From Planobispora longispora (lineage in GTDB: Bacteria; Actinomycetota; Actinomycetes; Streptosporangiales; Streptosporangiaceae), in the NCBI RefSeq assembly GCF_016863135.1, contig NZ_BOOH01000011.1, positions 107,141 through 158,283 on the forward strand: a stretch of 51,143 bases of DNA, in the 5' to 3' direction. A program made the position numbers and the translations under genes. The notes under the pieces are model-generated. The model was not told the DNA's origin, did not search any database, and worked only from the letters and a program-made list of their open reading frames with translations. Positions 8,299 to 18,863 of this stretch are shown here, one piece after another; the stretch's first letter is position 1, and every line of letters starts with the position of its first letter.

Positions 8299-8805
8299 GT
8301 GCGGCTGTTCCTGCTGGCGCTCCTCGCGAAGGAACCTGCCCACGGATACGAGCTCAAACAGGCGCTTGAACAGATCTTTGGCAGCGCCTACCCGTCGCCG
8401 AACATCGGCCAGATCTACGTGACGCTGGGTCGCCTGGAGAAGGACGGCCTGGTACGCGCGGTGGACGTCGAGCAGACCAACCGGCCGAACAAGAAGGTCT
8501 ACTACCTGACGGCCGCCGGCCGGGAGTCCCTCGACTCCTGGGCCGACGAGCCGACCGAGGGGCCGCGGGTCCGCGACGAGTTCTTCATGAAGCTCGTGCT
8601 GGCCCCGATGACCGGCATCGCCGACCGGATGACGTTGATCAACCGCCAGCGCCGCCACTACCTCGCGCTCATGCGCGACCTCAACGAACTCGCCGAGCGG
8701 ACCGCCCCGGAGGACCGGATCGCGCTCCTGCTGATCGAGGGGGCCATGCTGCATCTGCAGGCGGACCTCGACTGGCTCGAACGATGCCAGGAAGATCTCA
8801 GTTGA
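8299..8805 (+). CDS. PadR-family transcriptional regulator
   Basis: This DNA-binding repressor has an N-terminal winged helix (LALLAKEPAHGYELKQAL, then GQIYVTLGRLEKDGLVR and the wing KKVYYLTAAGRE) and a C-terminal helical dimerisation region (Vir_C-like, about residues 90-168). PadR regulators typically repress adjacent transporter genes and release on ligand binding. I chose the GTG at 8299 because AGGAGG ends six bases upstream. The GTG at 8293 is in frame but touches the ribosome site. The ABC exporter genes downstream are its likely targets. The palindrome at 8265-8281 would suit autoregulation. Confidence 0.9.
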   Translation: MRLFLLALLAKEPAHGYELKQALEQIFGSAYPSPNIGQIYVTLGRLEKDGLVRAVDVEQTNRPNKKVYYLTAAGRESLDSWADEPTEGPRVRDEFFMKLVLAPMTGIADRMTLINRQRRHYLALMRDLNELAERTAPEDRIALLLIEGAMLHLQADLDWLERCQEDLS

Positions 8806-8930
8806 GCCGGGAGGCCGGCGGCGGACGGAGGCGGGCGGCGGATGAGAGCGGAACGGACCCGGTGGAGCGAGGGGAGCGGCCCGCGCGGGACGAGCGGCCC
8901 GCGGAGCGGGTGAGGAGCGGTGAGCGGCCG

Positions 8931-9677
<747 letters not shown>

Positions 9678-9681
9678 GACG

Positions 9682-11961
9682 GTGAGCACGGTCCGGGCCT
9701 CGGCGCGGTGGATCAGGGCGGACCTGCGGGCGCGGCGGGGGCAGGCGATCCTCACCGTCCTCGCCGTGGCCGGGATCGTCACCGCCCTGATCACCTCGGC
9801 GACCCTCCTGGAGGACGGGACCAACCCGTGGCGGAGGCTGTTCGCCCAGACCAAGGGCGCCCACGTGTGGATCCACACCGAGGACGCGCCCGCCGTCGCG
9901 GCGCTGTCGCGGCTGCCGGGCGTGGAGCAGGTCGCCGGGCCGTACCGCACGGCCCCCGTGACCCTCGTGCTGGACGGCAAGAAATCGCCGGTGGCCCTGC
10001 GCGAGGCCGCCGTCCAGCCGCCCCGGGTGGCCGCGCCGCTCGTCCGCGAGGGCCGCTGGCTCCGCCCCGGCGACGCCGGCGGCGTGGTCGTCGAGCGCTC
10101 CTTCGCCCAGGCGGTGGGCCTGCGGGTCGGCGGGCCCTTCCCCGTCACCGCGCTCAGCGGCGCCTCCCACCCGCTGGTCGTGGTCGGTCTCGCCGACAGC
10201 GCCGACCAGGGCTTCTACCCCGAGTGGACCCCCGGCCTCGCCTGGACCCTGCCCGCGACCCTCGCGGCGATCGAGCCCGCCCAGGGCCGCAGCGAGTCGG
10301 TCACCGGGCTGCGGCTGTCCGACGGCGAGGACACGCTCCCGGCCGTCCACGGCGCCGTCACCCTGCTCGACGAGCAGGTCCAGCGCATGTCCACCTGGCG
10401 GGAGGTGCGCGCCTCCATGGAGCTGGACAACCGGCTGCTGGGCCTGCTGCTCGCGCTCTTCGGCGCCGCCGGGCTCGTCGCCGCCGCCCTGGCCCTCGCC
10501 AACGCGACGGGCGGCCGGGTGCTCACCCAGACCCGCGACATCGCGACCCTCAAGTCGCTCGGCTACACCCGCGGGCAGGTCTTCGCGGTCCTCGTCACCG
10601 AGCACGGCGCGCTCGGCCTGCTCGGCATCGCCCTCGGCCTGGCCTGCGGCCGTCTCGTCACGACCTTCACACTCGACGGCCTGCCGATCCTGCCGCTCTC
10701 CCCGGTCCCACTGCTCGCGATCACCGGCGGCACCGCCGCGGTGGTCCTGGTGGCGGTGGCCCTGCCCGCCTGGCGCGGCGGGCGCACCCCGCCCATCCCC
10801 GCCGCCCCCGCCGCCCCGCCCCGGGGCCGCCTGTCACGGCTGGCCAGGCTCGCCCTCCTGGTACGGCTCCCGCCCGCCCTCGTGCTGGGCACCCGCGACG
10901 CCTTCACCCGCCGGACCCCCGCCGTGCTGAGCGTCGTCGGCCTGGCCGTCCCCATGATGATGATCACCATTGGCCTCGGCTGCTGGGCGACCCTCGACGA
11001 CTTCCTGCGCCACCCCGAGCGGGTCGGCCAGGCCGCCGCGCTCACCGTCCACCCGGGCCGGCTCCCCGCCGACGAGGCCGCCCGCCTGGCCAGGGCCGAC
11101 CGGGACGTCGCGGCCGTCTACCCGGGGGCCGAGGTCTCCGCCCTGGAGCCCGAGCAGACCCGCAGCGTGCTGGCCCGCGCGCTCGGCACCTCCGCCGAGC
11201 CGTACCCCTTCTCGGTGGCGGAGGGCCGCATGTTCGCCGCGCGCGGCGAGGCCGTCGCCGGTCAGGGACTGCTCGACCTGCTCGGCGCCGAGATCGGCGA
11301 CCGGGTGCGGATGACGGTCGGCGGCACGCCGCTGATCGTGCACATCGTGGGCCGCGTGGTCGAGCCCGAGCACGACGGGGAGGTCCTCTCCCTCGGCATC
11401 GACAGCCTCGCGGCCAAGGACGCCGTGCCGCCCCAGTTCTACGGCCTGGTGCTCCGGCAGGGCGCCGACCCCGAGGCGGTACGGGCCCGGCTGCTGGCCG
11501 CCTCCGGAGAGGCGCTGGAGGTACGGCAGGCGGTCAACCCCGCCGAACGGCTCGCGGTCATCCGGGTCGTGATCGTGGCGCTGACCGTCGTCCTCGCGCT
11601 GCTGGCCCTGGCCAACCTGCTCACCGCCAGCGCCCTCGGCCTGCGCGACCACGCGCTCGACCTGGCGGTGCTCAAGGCCATGGGCCTCACCCCCCGGCAG
11701 GTGGCCGCCACCCTGGTCACCGGGACGGGCCTGCTGGTCGTGCTGGGGGTGACGGCCGGCACGGCGGTCGGGGCCTCGGTGGTCGCCGGCCTGATCGACC
11801 TGCAGGGCCACACGAGCGGGGTGGGCGCGGGCATCGGCCGCACCCCGTCCGCGCTGACCCTCGCGACCGCCGCGGGCACGGCGATCGGGGCGGCCCTGCT
11901 GGTGGCGGTGATCCCCGCCCGCAGAGCAGCCCGCGCCCAGGTCCCCGTCACCGCCCGGTGA
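9682..11961 (+). CDS. FtsX-like ABC transporter permease
   Basis: This 759-residue membrane protein has two FtsX-type halves. An N-terminal anchor (about residues 15-38) is followed by an extracytoplasmic MacB-like domain, three membrane segments around residues 255-365 with the motif DIATLKSLGYTRGQVF, then a second anchor near 415, a second extracytoplasmic domain and three C-terminal segments with DLAVLKAMGLTPRQVA. It starts with GTG at 9682. With the ATPase it forms a type VII ABC transporter for lipids, peptides or antimicrobials. PadR control suggests efflux of a toxic compound (inference). It ends six bases from the convergent trehalose synthase gene. Confidence 0.9.
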   Translation: MSTVRASARWIRADLRARRGQAILTVLAVAGIVTALITSATLLEDGTNPWRRLFAQTKGAHVWIHTEDAPAVAALSRLPGVEQVAGPYRTAPVTLVLDGKKSPVALREAAVQPPRVAAPLVREGRWLRPGDAGGVVVERSFAQAVGLRVGGPFPVTALSGASHPLVVVGLADSADQGFYPEWTPGLAWTLPATLAAIEPAQGRSESVTGLRLSDGEDTLPAVHGAVTLLDEQVQRMSTWREVRASMELDNRLLGLLLALFGAAGLVAAALALANATGGRVLTQTRDIATLKSLGYTRGQVFAVLVTEHGALGLLGIALGLACGRLVTTFTLDGLPILPLSPVPLLAITGGTAAVVLVAVALPAWRGGRTPPIPAAPAAPPRGRLSRLARLALLVRLPPALVLGTRDAFTRRTPAVLSVVGLAVPMMMITIGLGCWATLDDFLRHPERVGQAAALTVHPGRLPADEAARLARADRDVAAVYPGAEVSALEPEQTRSVLARALGTSAEPYPFSVAEGRMFAARGEAVAGQGLLDLLGAEIGDRVRMTVGGTPLIVHIVGRVVEPEHDGEVLSLGIDSLAAKDAVPPQFYGLVLRQGADPEAVRARLLAASGEALEVRQAVNPAERLAVIRVVIVALTVVLALLALANLLTASALGLRDHALDLAVLKAMGLTPRQVAATLVTGTGLLVVLGVTAGTAVGASVVAGLIDLQGHTSGVGAGIGRTPSALTLATAAGTAIGAALLVAVIPARRAARAQVPVTAR

Positions 11962-11967
11962 CGCCGG

Positions 11968-13662
<1,695 letters not shown>

Positions 13663-14017
13663 CGTTCTCGCTCACAGTGAAAAGGGCAGGACGAAGTCAC
13701 CGGGTGCCCCGGCTGATGATGTGTTGGTGACCGCGCCGGAGGGAGCCGTCATCCCTACAGCTCCCTGCCCTCGGCCGGACCGAATTCGTGGTTCGGGCCG
13801 GCCGTTCTGGCGCTTTCTGGGGCGAACACTACCAGCCGCATTCGATCAGTGAGGCCCGATCAACAGCACTTCTCGCCGGGAACGATCGGGTGGGCAACCG
13901 GCGAGAAGTCGGTGACGCTCCGGGGCGGCCGCGAGCGGCCGGTGAGCGACCGGACGGGAGGCGGGGAGGGACCGGTGAGCGAGCGGGGAAGAGCCGGTCG
14001 GCGGCCGGTGGGCGGCC
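13663..14017. other. intergenic region with inverted repeats
   Basis: These 355 bases between two leftward genes hold no gene I can support. AGGGAGC (13740-13746) pairs with GCTCCCT (13760-13766) upstream of treS, and a longer repeat lies at 13868-13909. The part from about 13920 to 14010 is low-complexity, with two copies of CGGTGAGCGA. The treS promoter must lie in the right part of this region, but no clear -10/-35 pair stands out. Confidence 0.5.
13868..13909 (-). terminator. 12-bp perfect inverted repeat downstream of ABC permease
   Basis: ACTTCTCGCCGG (13868-13879) is perfectly complementary to 13898-13909 with an 18-base loop. It lies about 109 bases beyond the stop of the leftward ABC permease (14018-15835) and could end that transcript. 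No T-run follows on the minus strand, so a regulatory site upstream of treS is an alternative. Confidence 0.4.
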
Positions 14018-15835
14018 TCAGCGCCTGCGGTGGCGGTAGAAGGTCCACGCGCCCAGGACGTAGAGGCCGAGGCCGAGAAGGATCATCATGACGATCACCG
14101 GCCACTGGAACGCCTCGGCCAGGTGGAGCGCGAGGAACCAGCTCTTGCTCTCGACGTCGTTGATTTTGAACAGGGCCGGCACGACGCCCTGCGGGAACAG
14201 CGGGATCGCCGCGATCGTCATGCAGACGGCCACGATGATCCGCTCGCGCTTCGGCAGCTCGTCGAAGCTGCCCCAGTCACCTGATGCGGAAGCGGGGCGT
14301 TTGCCCGTGCGCATCGTCTGCAGCAGCTCCGGCCCCCGGGCGTGCAGCCGCCGCTGGGCCAGCAGGCCGAAGCCCCACCAGCACAGGACGCCGGTCACCA
14401 CGCCGACGGCCACGCCCGCCCAGCCGTACAGCACGACGGCCACCGCCGCCGGGGCCCCGGTGAGCGCGACCAGCGCCAGTACGGCGTAGGCCATGCCGGT
14501 CAGCGCGCCGTCGTCCTCGCTGACGCGCAGCGGGTTGCCGCCGCGCCGGTGCGGGTCGGTTCCGGGGACGAGAGCGTAGACCGACATCAGCGGGACGATC
14601 CCGGCGCCGCCGCCGAGCAGCGCGGCGGTGAGCGCGAGCACCATGGGCCAGGGACCGCCGGTCACGGCGGCGGTGCAGGCCAGGGCCAGCGCCACGGCCA
14701 CCGGGCCCACGACCAGCAGCCAGGCCCGCTGCCTGCCCCGCACGTCGGCCGCGCCCGGGACCAGCAGGGTGAGCCACAGCGCGGTGCCGTCGACGGCGTA
14801 GAGCCCGGCCGTCATGGCGGCGGCCATGACGATGAAGATCGGCCCGGCCCAGGGCAGCATGACGTCCACGCCCAGCACCAGAGGGGCGGCGGCGAAGAAC
14901 ACGCCGTAGGCGACGGCGAAGGTCAGCTGGTGGGTCCGGACCAGGTCGCGCGACCAGGCGCGCAACTCCTTGGCCGTGACGGCGCCGGACGCGGTCGAGG
15001 CCGTCATGGGGCGCCGGCCGCGGGCGGACGCCCGGGCCGCGCTCGCGCGCCGGGTGAGCAGGGCGGCCCAGACGGCCAGCAGCAGCGCCACGAGCACCGC
15101 CATCGCGCCCAGCGCCAGGCCCGCGTGCGCCCAGTTTCCGGCGCCCACCGCCTCGACCGCGGCCAGTCCCCACCCGGACGGCAGGTAGCGCAGGACCGCC
15201 GACGCCTCGGGGGTGATCCCGCCCGCCTGGCCCAGGGCGACGACGAAGACCCAGCCCTGGCCGAGCGCGGCCAGGATCGCGCCGTTGACGAGACCGGTGC
15301 CGATCGCGCCCGCGCGCGAACGCAGGGCGATGCCCAGGGCGGCCACCGCGACCCGCGAGAGCAGGACGAAGATCGCCAGCTGCAGGAGCATCGCGGGGAG
15401 CGCCGCCAGGACGGCGGCAGGGCTCTGCCGTACGCCGGAGACCGCGAGCCCGGCCAGGGCGAGCAGGCTGATCGCGGGCGCCACCCCGACGAAGGCCCCG
15501 ACCAGCAGGCCGCCGGCCAGGCGTCGCGGGGGGAGGCCGAGGAGGGTGAAGTACTCGGGGCGCAGCGTCTCGTCGCCTCCCCCGGAGAAGACCGGGCCGA
15601 GGATCCAGCCGAGCATCCAGACCGCGTAGGCCGCGGCGAGCAGGTCGCCGCTCTGGAACGCGGCGAACAGGGTGCCGCCGGCGAGGACGAGCCCGAGCGT
15701 GCCGCCGACGGCGATGAGGCCGGCCTTCTGGCCGTTCATCGAGTGGCGCAGCACGGCCAGCTTCATGGCGGCCATGGTCCTGGCCGTGCCCGCGGCGGTG
15801 GCCGGGGCCGCGGCCGCGGTCAGCGCGACAGCCAC
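14018..15835 (-). CDS. ABC-2 type transporter permease, large
   Basis: This 605-residue, highly hydrophobic protein has about twelve predicted membrane segments in two halves, separated by a basic linker near residues 265-290 (SAARASARGRRPM). The C-terminus ends in the cytosolic basic tail FYRHRRR. It starts with GTG at 15835, which overlaps the end of the ATPase gene by 16 bases, so the two are coupled. No family signature beyond the general ABC-2 permease pattern is clear. The substrate is unknown; lipid, peptide or antibiotic export are all possible. The upstream partner determines the transporter assignment. Confidence 0.8.
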   Translation of the reverse strand: MAVALTAAAAPATAAGTARTMAAMKLAVLRHSMNGQKAGLIAVGGTLGLVLAGGTLFAAFQSGDLLAAAYAVWMLGWILGPVFSGGGDETLRPEYFTLLGLPPRRLAGGLLVGAFVGVAPAISLLALAGLAVSGVRQSPAAVLAALPAMLLQLAIFVLLSRVAVAALGIALRSRAGAIGTGLVNGAILAALGQGWVFVVALGQAGGITPEASAVLRYLPSGWGLAAVEAVGAGNWAHAGLALGAMAVLVALLLAVWAALLTRRASAARASARGRRPMTASTASGAVTAKELRAWSRDLVRTHQLTFAVAYGVFFAAAPLVLGVDVMLPWAGPIFIVMAAAMTAGLYAVDGTALWLTLLVPGAADVRGRQRAWLLVVGPVAVALALACTAAVTGGPWPMVLALTAALLGGGAGIVPLMSVYALVPGTDPHRRGGNPLRVSEDDGALTGMAYAVLALVALTGAPAAVAVVLYGWAGVAVGVVTGVLCWWGFGLLAQRRLHARGPELLQTMRTGKRPASASGDWGSFDELPKRERIIVAVCMTIAAIPLFPQGVVPALFKINDVESKSWFLALHLAEAFQWPVIVMMILLGLGLYVLGAWTFYRHRRR

Positions 15836-16575
15836 GACAGCTCCTTCGTCCCGGTGTCGGCCGATCCGACGAGCCCGACGAAGGTGTCCTCCAGGGAGAG
15901 GTCGCCCCGGACCTGCTCCAGCGTCCCGGCGGCGGCCACCCGGCCGCCGTCGATCACGCCGACGTGGTCGCAGAGCTGCTCGACCAGGGCCATGACGTGG
16001 CTGGAGAGCACGATGGACCCGCCCCCCGCCACGAAACCCCGCAGGATGGTCTTGATCGTGGCCGCGGAGACGGGGTCGACGGCCTCGAAGGGCTCGTCCA
16101 GCACGAGCAGCCGGGGGGCGTGCAGCAGCGCGGTGGCCAGCCCGATCTTCTTGCGCATGCCCGTGGAGTACTCGATGACGAGGGTCTTCTCCGCCACGTC
16201 GAGCTCCAGCACCGACAGCAGCTCCTCGGCGCGCTCGGCGACGACCTGCCTGGACAGGCCGCGCAGCAGCCCGAGGTAGGTGAGCACCTCGCGCCCGGTC
16301 AGCCGCTCCGGCATCGCCAGGCCGTCGGGCAGCACGCCGACCATCGACAACGCGCGCGAAGGATCGGTCCAGACGTCCGCCCCGAAGATCCGGGCGCTGC
16401 CGCCGTCGGGCCGGAGCAGGCCCACGGCCATGGACAGGGTGGTGGTCTTGCCGGCGCCGTTCTGGCCGACCAGCCCGTAGAAGGAGCCCTGGGGGACGGT
16501 CAGGTCGACATGGTCGACCGCGACTTTCTCCCCGAAGGTCTTGGACAGGCCGACGATCTCAAGGGCTGGAGTCAT
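15820..16575 (-). CDS. ABC-2 type transporter ATP-binding protein
   Basis: This 251-residue ATPase shows Walker A GQNGAGKTT, a signature reading YSTGMRKKIGLATAL, Walker B LLVLDEPFEAVDP and the switch His in VLSSHVM. The Walker B motif is followed by FEAVDP instead of the usual TSGLDP, and the signature has STGM in place of LSGG, both typical of the BcrA/CcmA export group. It starts with ATG at 16575. The ribosome site is weak. It is the first gene of a two-gene leftward operon with the permease at 14018-15835. Confidence 0.92.
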   Translation of the reverse strand: MTPALEIVGLSKTFGEKVAVDHVDLTVPQGSFYGLVGQNGAGKTTTLSMAVGLLRPDGGSARIFGADVWTDPSRALSMVGVLPDGLAMPERLTGREVLTYLGLLRGLSRQVVAERAEELLSVLELDVAEKTLVIEYSTGMRKKIGLATALLHAPRLLVLDEPFEAVDPVSAATIKTILRGFVAGGGSIVLSSHVMALVEQLCDHVGVIDGGRVAAAGTLEQVRGDLSLEDTFVGLVGSADTGTKELSWLSR

Positions 16576-16786
16576 GGGGGGCTTTCGAGGTGCGGGGTTC
16601 TGGACACGAAAGGGGCCCGGAGGAACAGGCCAGAATATTTGATCATGTATGACCGGAATGCGTCCATATCTCCGACAATCCGTCCCATCTCCCGAGACAG
16701 CGGGCCACCGCCCCGGCGCCCTTCGCGGCGGAGGCGGCCGGGGAAAGGAGGGGCCGGATGAAATGCCCGGGTGTTACCATCCCCGC
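16576..16786. promoter_or_regulatory. divergent promoter region of ABC-2 operon and PheRS-like gene
   Basis: This stretch is more AT-rich near 16628-16690 (for example TATTTGATCATGTATGACC), as expected for the promoter of the leftward ATPase gene. On the plus strand TACCAT at 16775-16780 is a plausible -10 element. Transcription would then begin at about 16787, exactly at the ATG of a short leader ORF. No convincing -35 is seen. Confidence 0.4.
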
Positions 16787-16864
16787 ATGGTAGGAATGCG
16801 GCGATTTATCCGCCCCCGGCTGGCCACGCCAGCCGCCGGGGCGAATCGGCGCGCTCTGACCTGA
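16787..16864 (+). CDS. putative leader peptide, 25 aa, upstream of PheRS-like gene
   Basis: The short ORF begins MVGMRRFIRP and ends with RRALT. If the -10 at 16775-16780 is used, the mRNA would be leaderless at this ATG. The ORF contains a strong hairpin: 16817-16824 pairs with 16828-16835, and CGCCCC (16811-16816) with GGGGCG (16838-16843), leaving a two-base bulge. One Phe codon (TTT) immediately precedes an Ile codon just ahead of the hairpin. A ribosome stalled there could change folding, as in attenuation. Function is inference. The ORF is too short to be certain it is translated. Confidence 0.4.
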   Translation: MVGMRRFIRPRLATPAAGANRRALT

Positions 16865-16948
16865 CTGGAAGGCGGCGTCCGCATCGGTGCCCGGCGGCGG
16901 GCCGGCCGGGGGAGACCTCCCGTCCGCTGCGAACCGATCGGAATCATC
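16865..16948 (+). promoter_or_regulatory. possible attenuator region between leader and PheRS-like gene
   Basis: ATCGGT (16883-16888) can pair with ACCGAT (16933-16938). These arms enclose a GC-rich segment with GGGAG/CTCCC pairing at about 16910-16920. The structure ends ten bases before the start codon and could sequester the ribosome site (GGAATC). Together with the leader hairpin at 16811-16843 it gives two alternative folds. No T-box consensus was seen. Confidence 0.35.
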
Positions 16949-18208
16949 ATGTCCTCTCTCAGCCCGTCTTCCGTCTCCTCTCTCCCCGGCGGCCCCGTCC
17001 CTTCCTCTCCCGTCTCTTCCTCTCCTGGCGGCGCGAGGTCGCGTCCGCACATGCTCGGCGCCGACGAGCTCGCCCGCGCGCTGGCCGTCCGGGACCTGAG
17101 CGACCCCGCCCGAGGGGCGCACGCCGTTCAGCTGGTCGTCGACACCCTCGTCCGAGCCCTCCGTGCCTCCTGGAACAACCGGGTCCAATTGATCCGGGAT
17201 CATCCGCTGGTGTCCGTGGAGGACAACTACGAGCGGCTGGGCTATCCGCAGGACGCCGTCTCCAGAGACGCCCGCTACACCCGCTACGTCAGCCGGACAT
17301 GCATGCTGCGCAGCCATACCAGCGCCATGATCCCCCCTGCTCTGCGGGAACTGGCGGGCCAGACCGGCGACGGCGGGGATCACCGCCGGTGTGACGTGCT
17401 GCTGGCCTGTCCGGGGATGGTCTACCGGCGCGACGTCGTCGACCGGATCCACACCGGCACCCCGCACCAGCTCGACCTCTGGCGCGTCGTCACCGGCCGG
17501 CGGATGGACTCCGGCGACCTCGAGGAGATGATCGCCGCCGTCGTGGGTGCGATCCTTCCCGGGATGCCGTACCGGACGGTCCCGGCATCGCACCCCTACA
17601 CCGAGCACGGACGCCAGATCGACGTCCGGGCCGGGCAGGAGTGGATCGAGGTCGGCGAGTGCGGGCTGGCCGCCCCCGGAGTTCTGGCGACGGCGGGGCT
17701 GGGCCCCGGCGTCAGCGGTCTGGCCATGGGGCTCGGGCTGGACCGGCTGCTGATGTTGCGCAAGCGGATCCCCGACATCCGCCTGCTGCGGGCGTCCGAC
17801 CCCCGGATCGCCGGTCAGATGCTGGACCTCACGCCCTACCGGCCGGTGTCCAGGCATCCGGCGATCTCTCGTGACATGTCGGTGGCCGTCCACGCCGAGG
17901 CCGACGCCGAGACGCTGGGCGGCGCGGTGCGTGACGCCCTCGGCCCCTACGCCGACGCAGTCGAGGAGATCCGTCTCATCTCCGAGACGCCGGTCGGCGA
18001 CCTGCCGCCCTCCGCGGTCGACCGCCTCGGCGCCCTGCCCGGGCAGAAGAACGTGTTGCTGCGCGTCGTCCTGCGCGACCCGTCCCGCACTCTGGCCGAC
18101 GGCGAGGCGAACGCCATCCGCGATCGCATCTACGCGGCCGTGCACCGGGGAACCGCCCACCAGTGGGCCGGTTCCCGCCCACCGGAGACGACCCCTGACG
18201 GAACCTGA
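16949..18208 (+). CDS. PheS-like single-chain ligase with FDX-ACB domain (SrmL-like)
   Basis: The 419-residue protein looks like a monomeric phenylalanyl-tRNA synthetase of the organellar kind. After a disordered Ser/Pro-rich start there is a class II core: NNRVQLIRDHPLVSVEDNYE, motif 2-like VYRRDVVDRIHTGTPHQLDL and motif 3-like GLAMGLGLDRLLML followed by KRIPDIRLLRASD. Residues from about 295 form a ferredoxin-fold anticodon-binding domain (YRPVSRHPAISRDMSVAV onward). The usual FHQ.EG of motif 2 is changed to PHQLDL, so the amino-acid pocket may differ. I recall that NCBI names such proteins PheS-related mystery ligase SrmL; I cannot verify that here. The start is uncertain: ATG at 17051 would remove 34 low-complexity residues. 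Confidence 0.75.
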   Translation: MSSLSPSSVSSLPGGPVPSSPVSSSPGGARSRPHMLGADELARALAVRDLSDPARGAHAVQLVVDTLVRALRASWNNRVQLIRDHPLVSVEDNYERLGYPQDAVSRDARYTRYVSRTCMLRSHTSAMIPPALRELAGQTGDGGDHRRCDVLLACPGMVYRRDVVDRIHTGTPHQLDLWRVVTGRRMDSGDLEEMIAAVVGAILPGMPYRTVPASHPYTEHGRQIDVRAGQEWIEVGECGLAAPGVLATAGLGPGVSGLAMGLGLDRLLMLRKRIPDIRLLRASDPRIAGQMLDLTPYRPVSRHPAISRDMSVAVHAEADAETLGGAVRDALGPYADAVEEIRLISETPVGDLPPSAVDRLGALPGQKNVLLRVVLRDPSRTLADGEANAIRDRIYAAVHRGTAHQWAGSRPPETTPDGT

Positions 18209-18217
18209 CACCCACGC

Positions 18218-18243
18218 GGCGCGCCGGCCCCGGCCGGCGCGCC
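18218..18243 (+). terminator. GC-rich hairpin after PheRS-like gene
   Basis: GGCGCGCCGG (18218-18227) pairs perfectly with 18234-18243 around a six-base loop. It begins ten bases after the stop codon and ends 18 bases before the GNAT start. It probably ends the ligase transcript or reduces read-through into the acetyltransferase gene. Confidence 0.65.
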
Positions 18244-18261
18244 GTCCGAGGGGAGACGATC

Positions 18262-18762
18262 ATGTTGATCAGAGCGGCGCGGGCGGACGAGGCCGAGCTC
18301 CTGAGCGAGCTGGCGATCCGGTCCAAGGCCCACTGGGGCTATGACGAGGCGTTCATGGCGGCCTGCCGGGACGAGCTGGTGATCCGGGCGTCGGAGATCG
18401 GCGGGCGGCGCGCCACGGTGGCCGAACACGACGGCCGCGTCCTGGGGTTCGCCACGCTGGAAGGAGATCCTCCGGAAGGGGACCTGGGCATGCTCTTCGT
18501 CGAGCCCGGCGCCATCGGCCGGGGCGTCGGCCGGCGCCTGTTCGAGCACGTCACCACCACCGCGGCGGCCCTCGGTTTCGCGCGCCTCACGATCGACGCG
18601 GATCCGAACGCCGAGCCGTTCTATCTGGCCATGGGAGCCGCCCGGATCGGCGTGACCCCGTCGGAGTCCGTCCCCGGGCGGATGCTGCCCCTGCTCGCGA
18701 TCACCATCGCCGGAGGCGGCGCGGGAACCGGAAGCCCCGTCGCCGACCCGGTCCGGACGTGA
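18262..18762 (+). CDS. GNAT family N-acetyltransferase
   Basis: This 166-residue protein begins MLIRAARADEAELL, as GNAT enzymes commonly do. The acetyl-CoA pyrophosphate-binding motif is GRGVGRRLFEHV, preceded by the beta-4 strand LGMLFVEPGAIG and followed by LTIDADPNAEPFYLAMGA, the usual late GNAT motif. The substrate (amine, amino acid, antibiotic or protein) cannot be deduced. It starts with ATG at 18262, with AGGGGAGA about ten bases upstream. The last 20 residues are a low-complexity Gly/Pro tail that reads into a tandem duplication at the stop codon. Confidence 0.9.
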   Translation: MLIRAARADEAELLSELAIRSKAHWGYDEAFMAACRDELVIRASEIGGRRATVAEHDGRVLGFATLEGDPPEGDLGMLFVEPGAIGRGVGRRLFEHVTTTAAALGFARLTIDADPNAEPFYLAMGAARIGVTPSESVPGRMLPLLAITIAGGGAGTGSPVADPVRT

Positions 18763-18812
18763 CCGCCGCACCGGCCGTCGGGGAACGTGACCGCTGCACC
18801 GGCCGTCGGGGA
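18757..18812. repeat. 28-bp tandem duplication spanning the GNAT stop codon
   Basis: Copy 1 at 18757-18784 contains the TGA stop (18760-18762). Copy 2 at 18785-18812 differs at one base. A partial third copy may follow. The rest of the 101-base gap to the convergent gene shows nothing else. Confidence 0.85.
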
Positions 18813-18863
18813 ACGGGACCGGCTCGGGAAAGGGATCGCGCCCCCGGCGGGACGCCGTCCCGT

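Noticed and set aside
13788-14091. Small overlapping ORFs between treS and the ABC permease
   Set aside because: They are Arg/Gly-rich, lack ribosome sites and lie over inverted and direct repeats.
16861-16948. T-box riboswitch ahead of the PheRS-like gene
   Set aside because: I could not find the T-box core sequence or a specifier loop. The leader ORF with hairpin explains the structure better.
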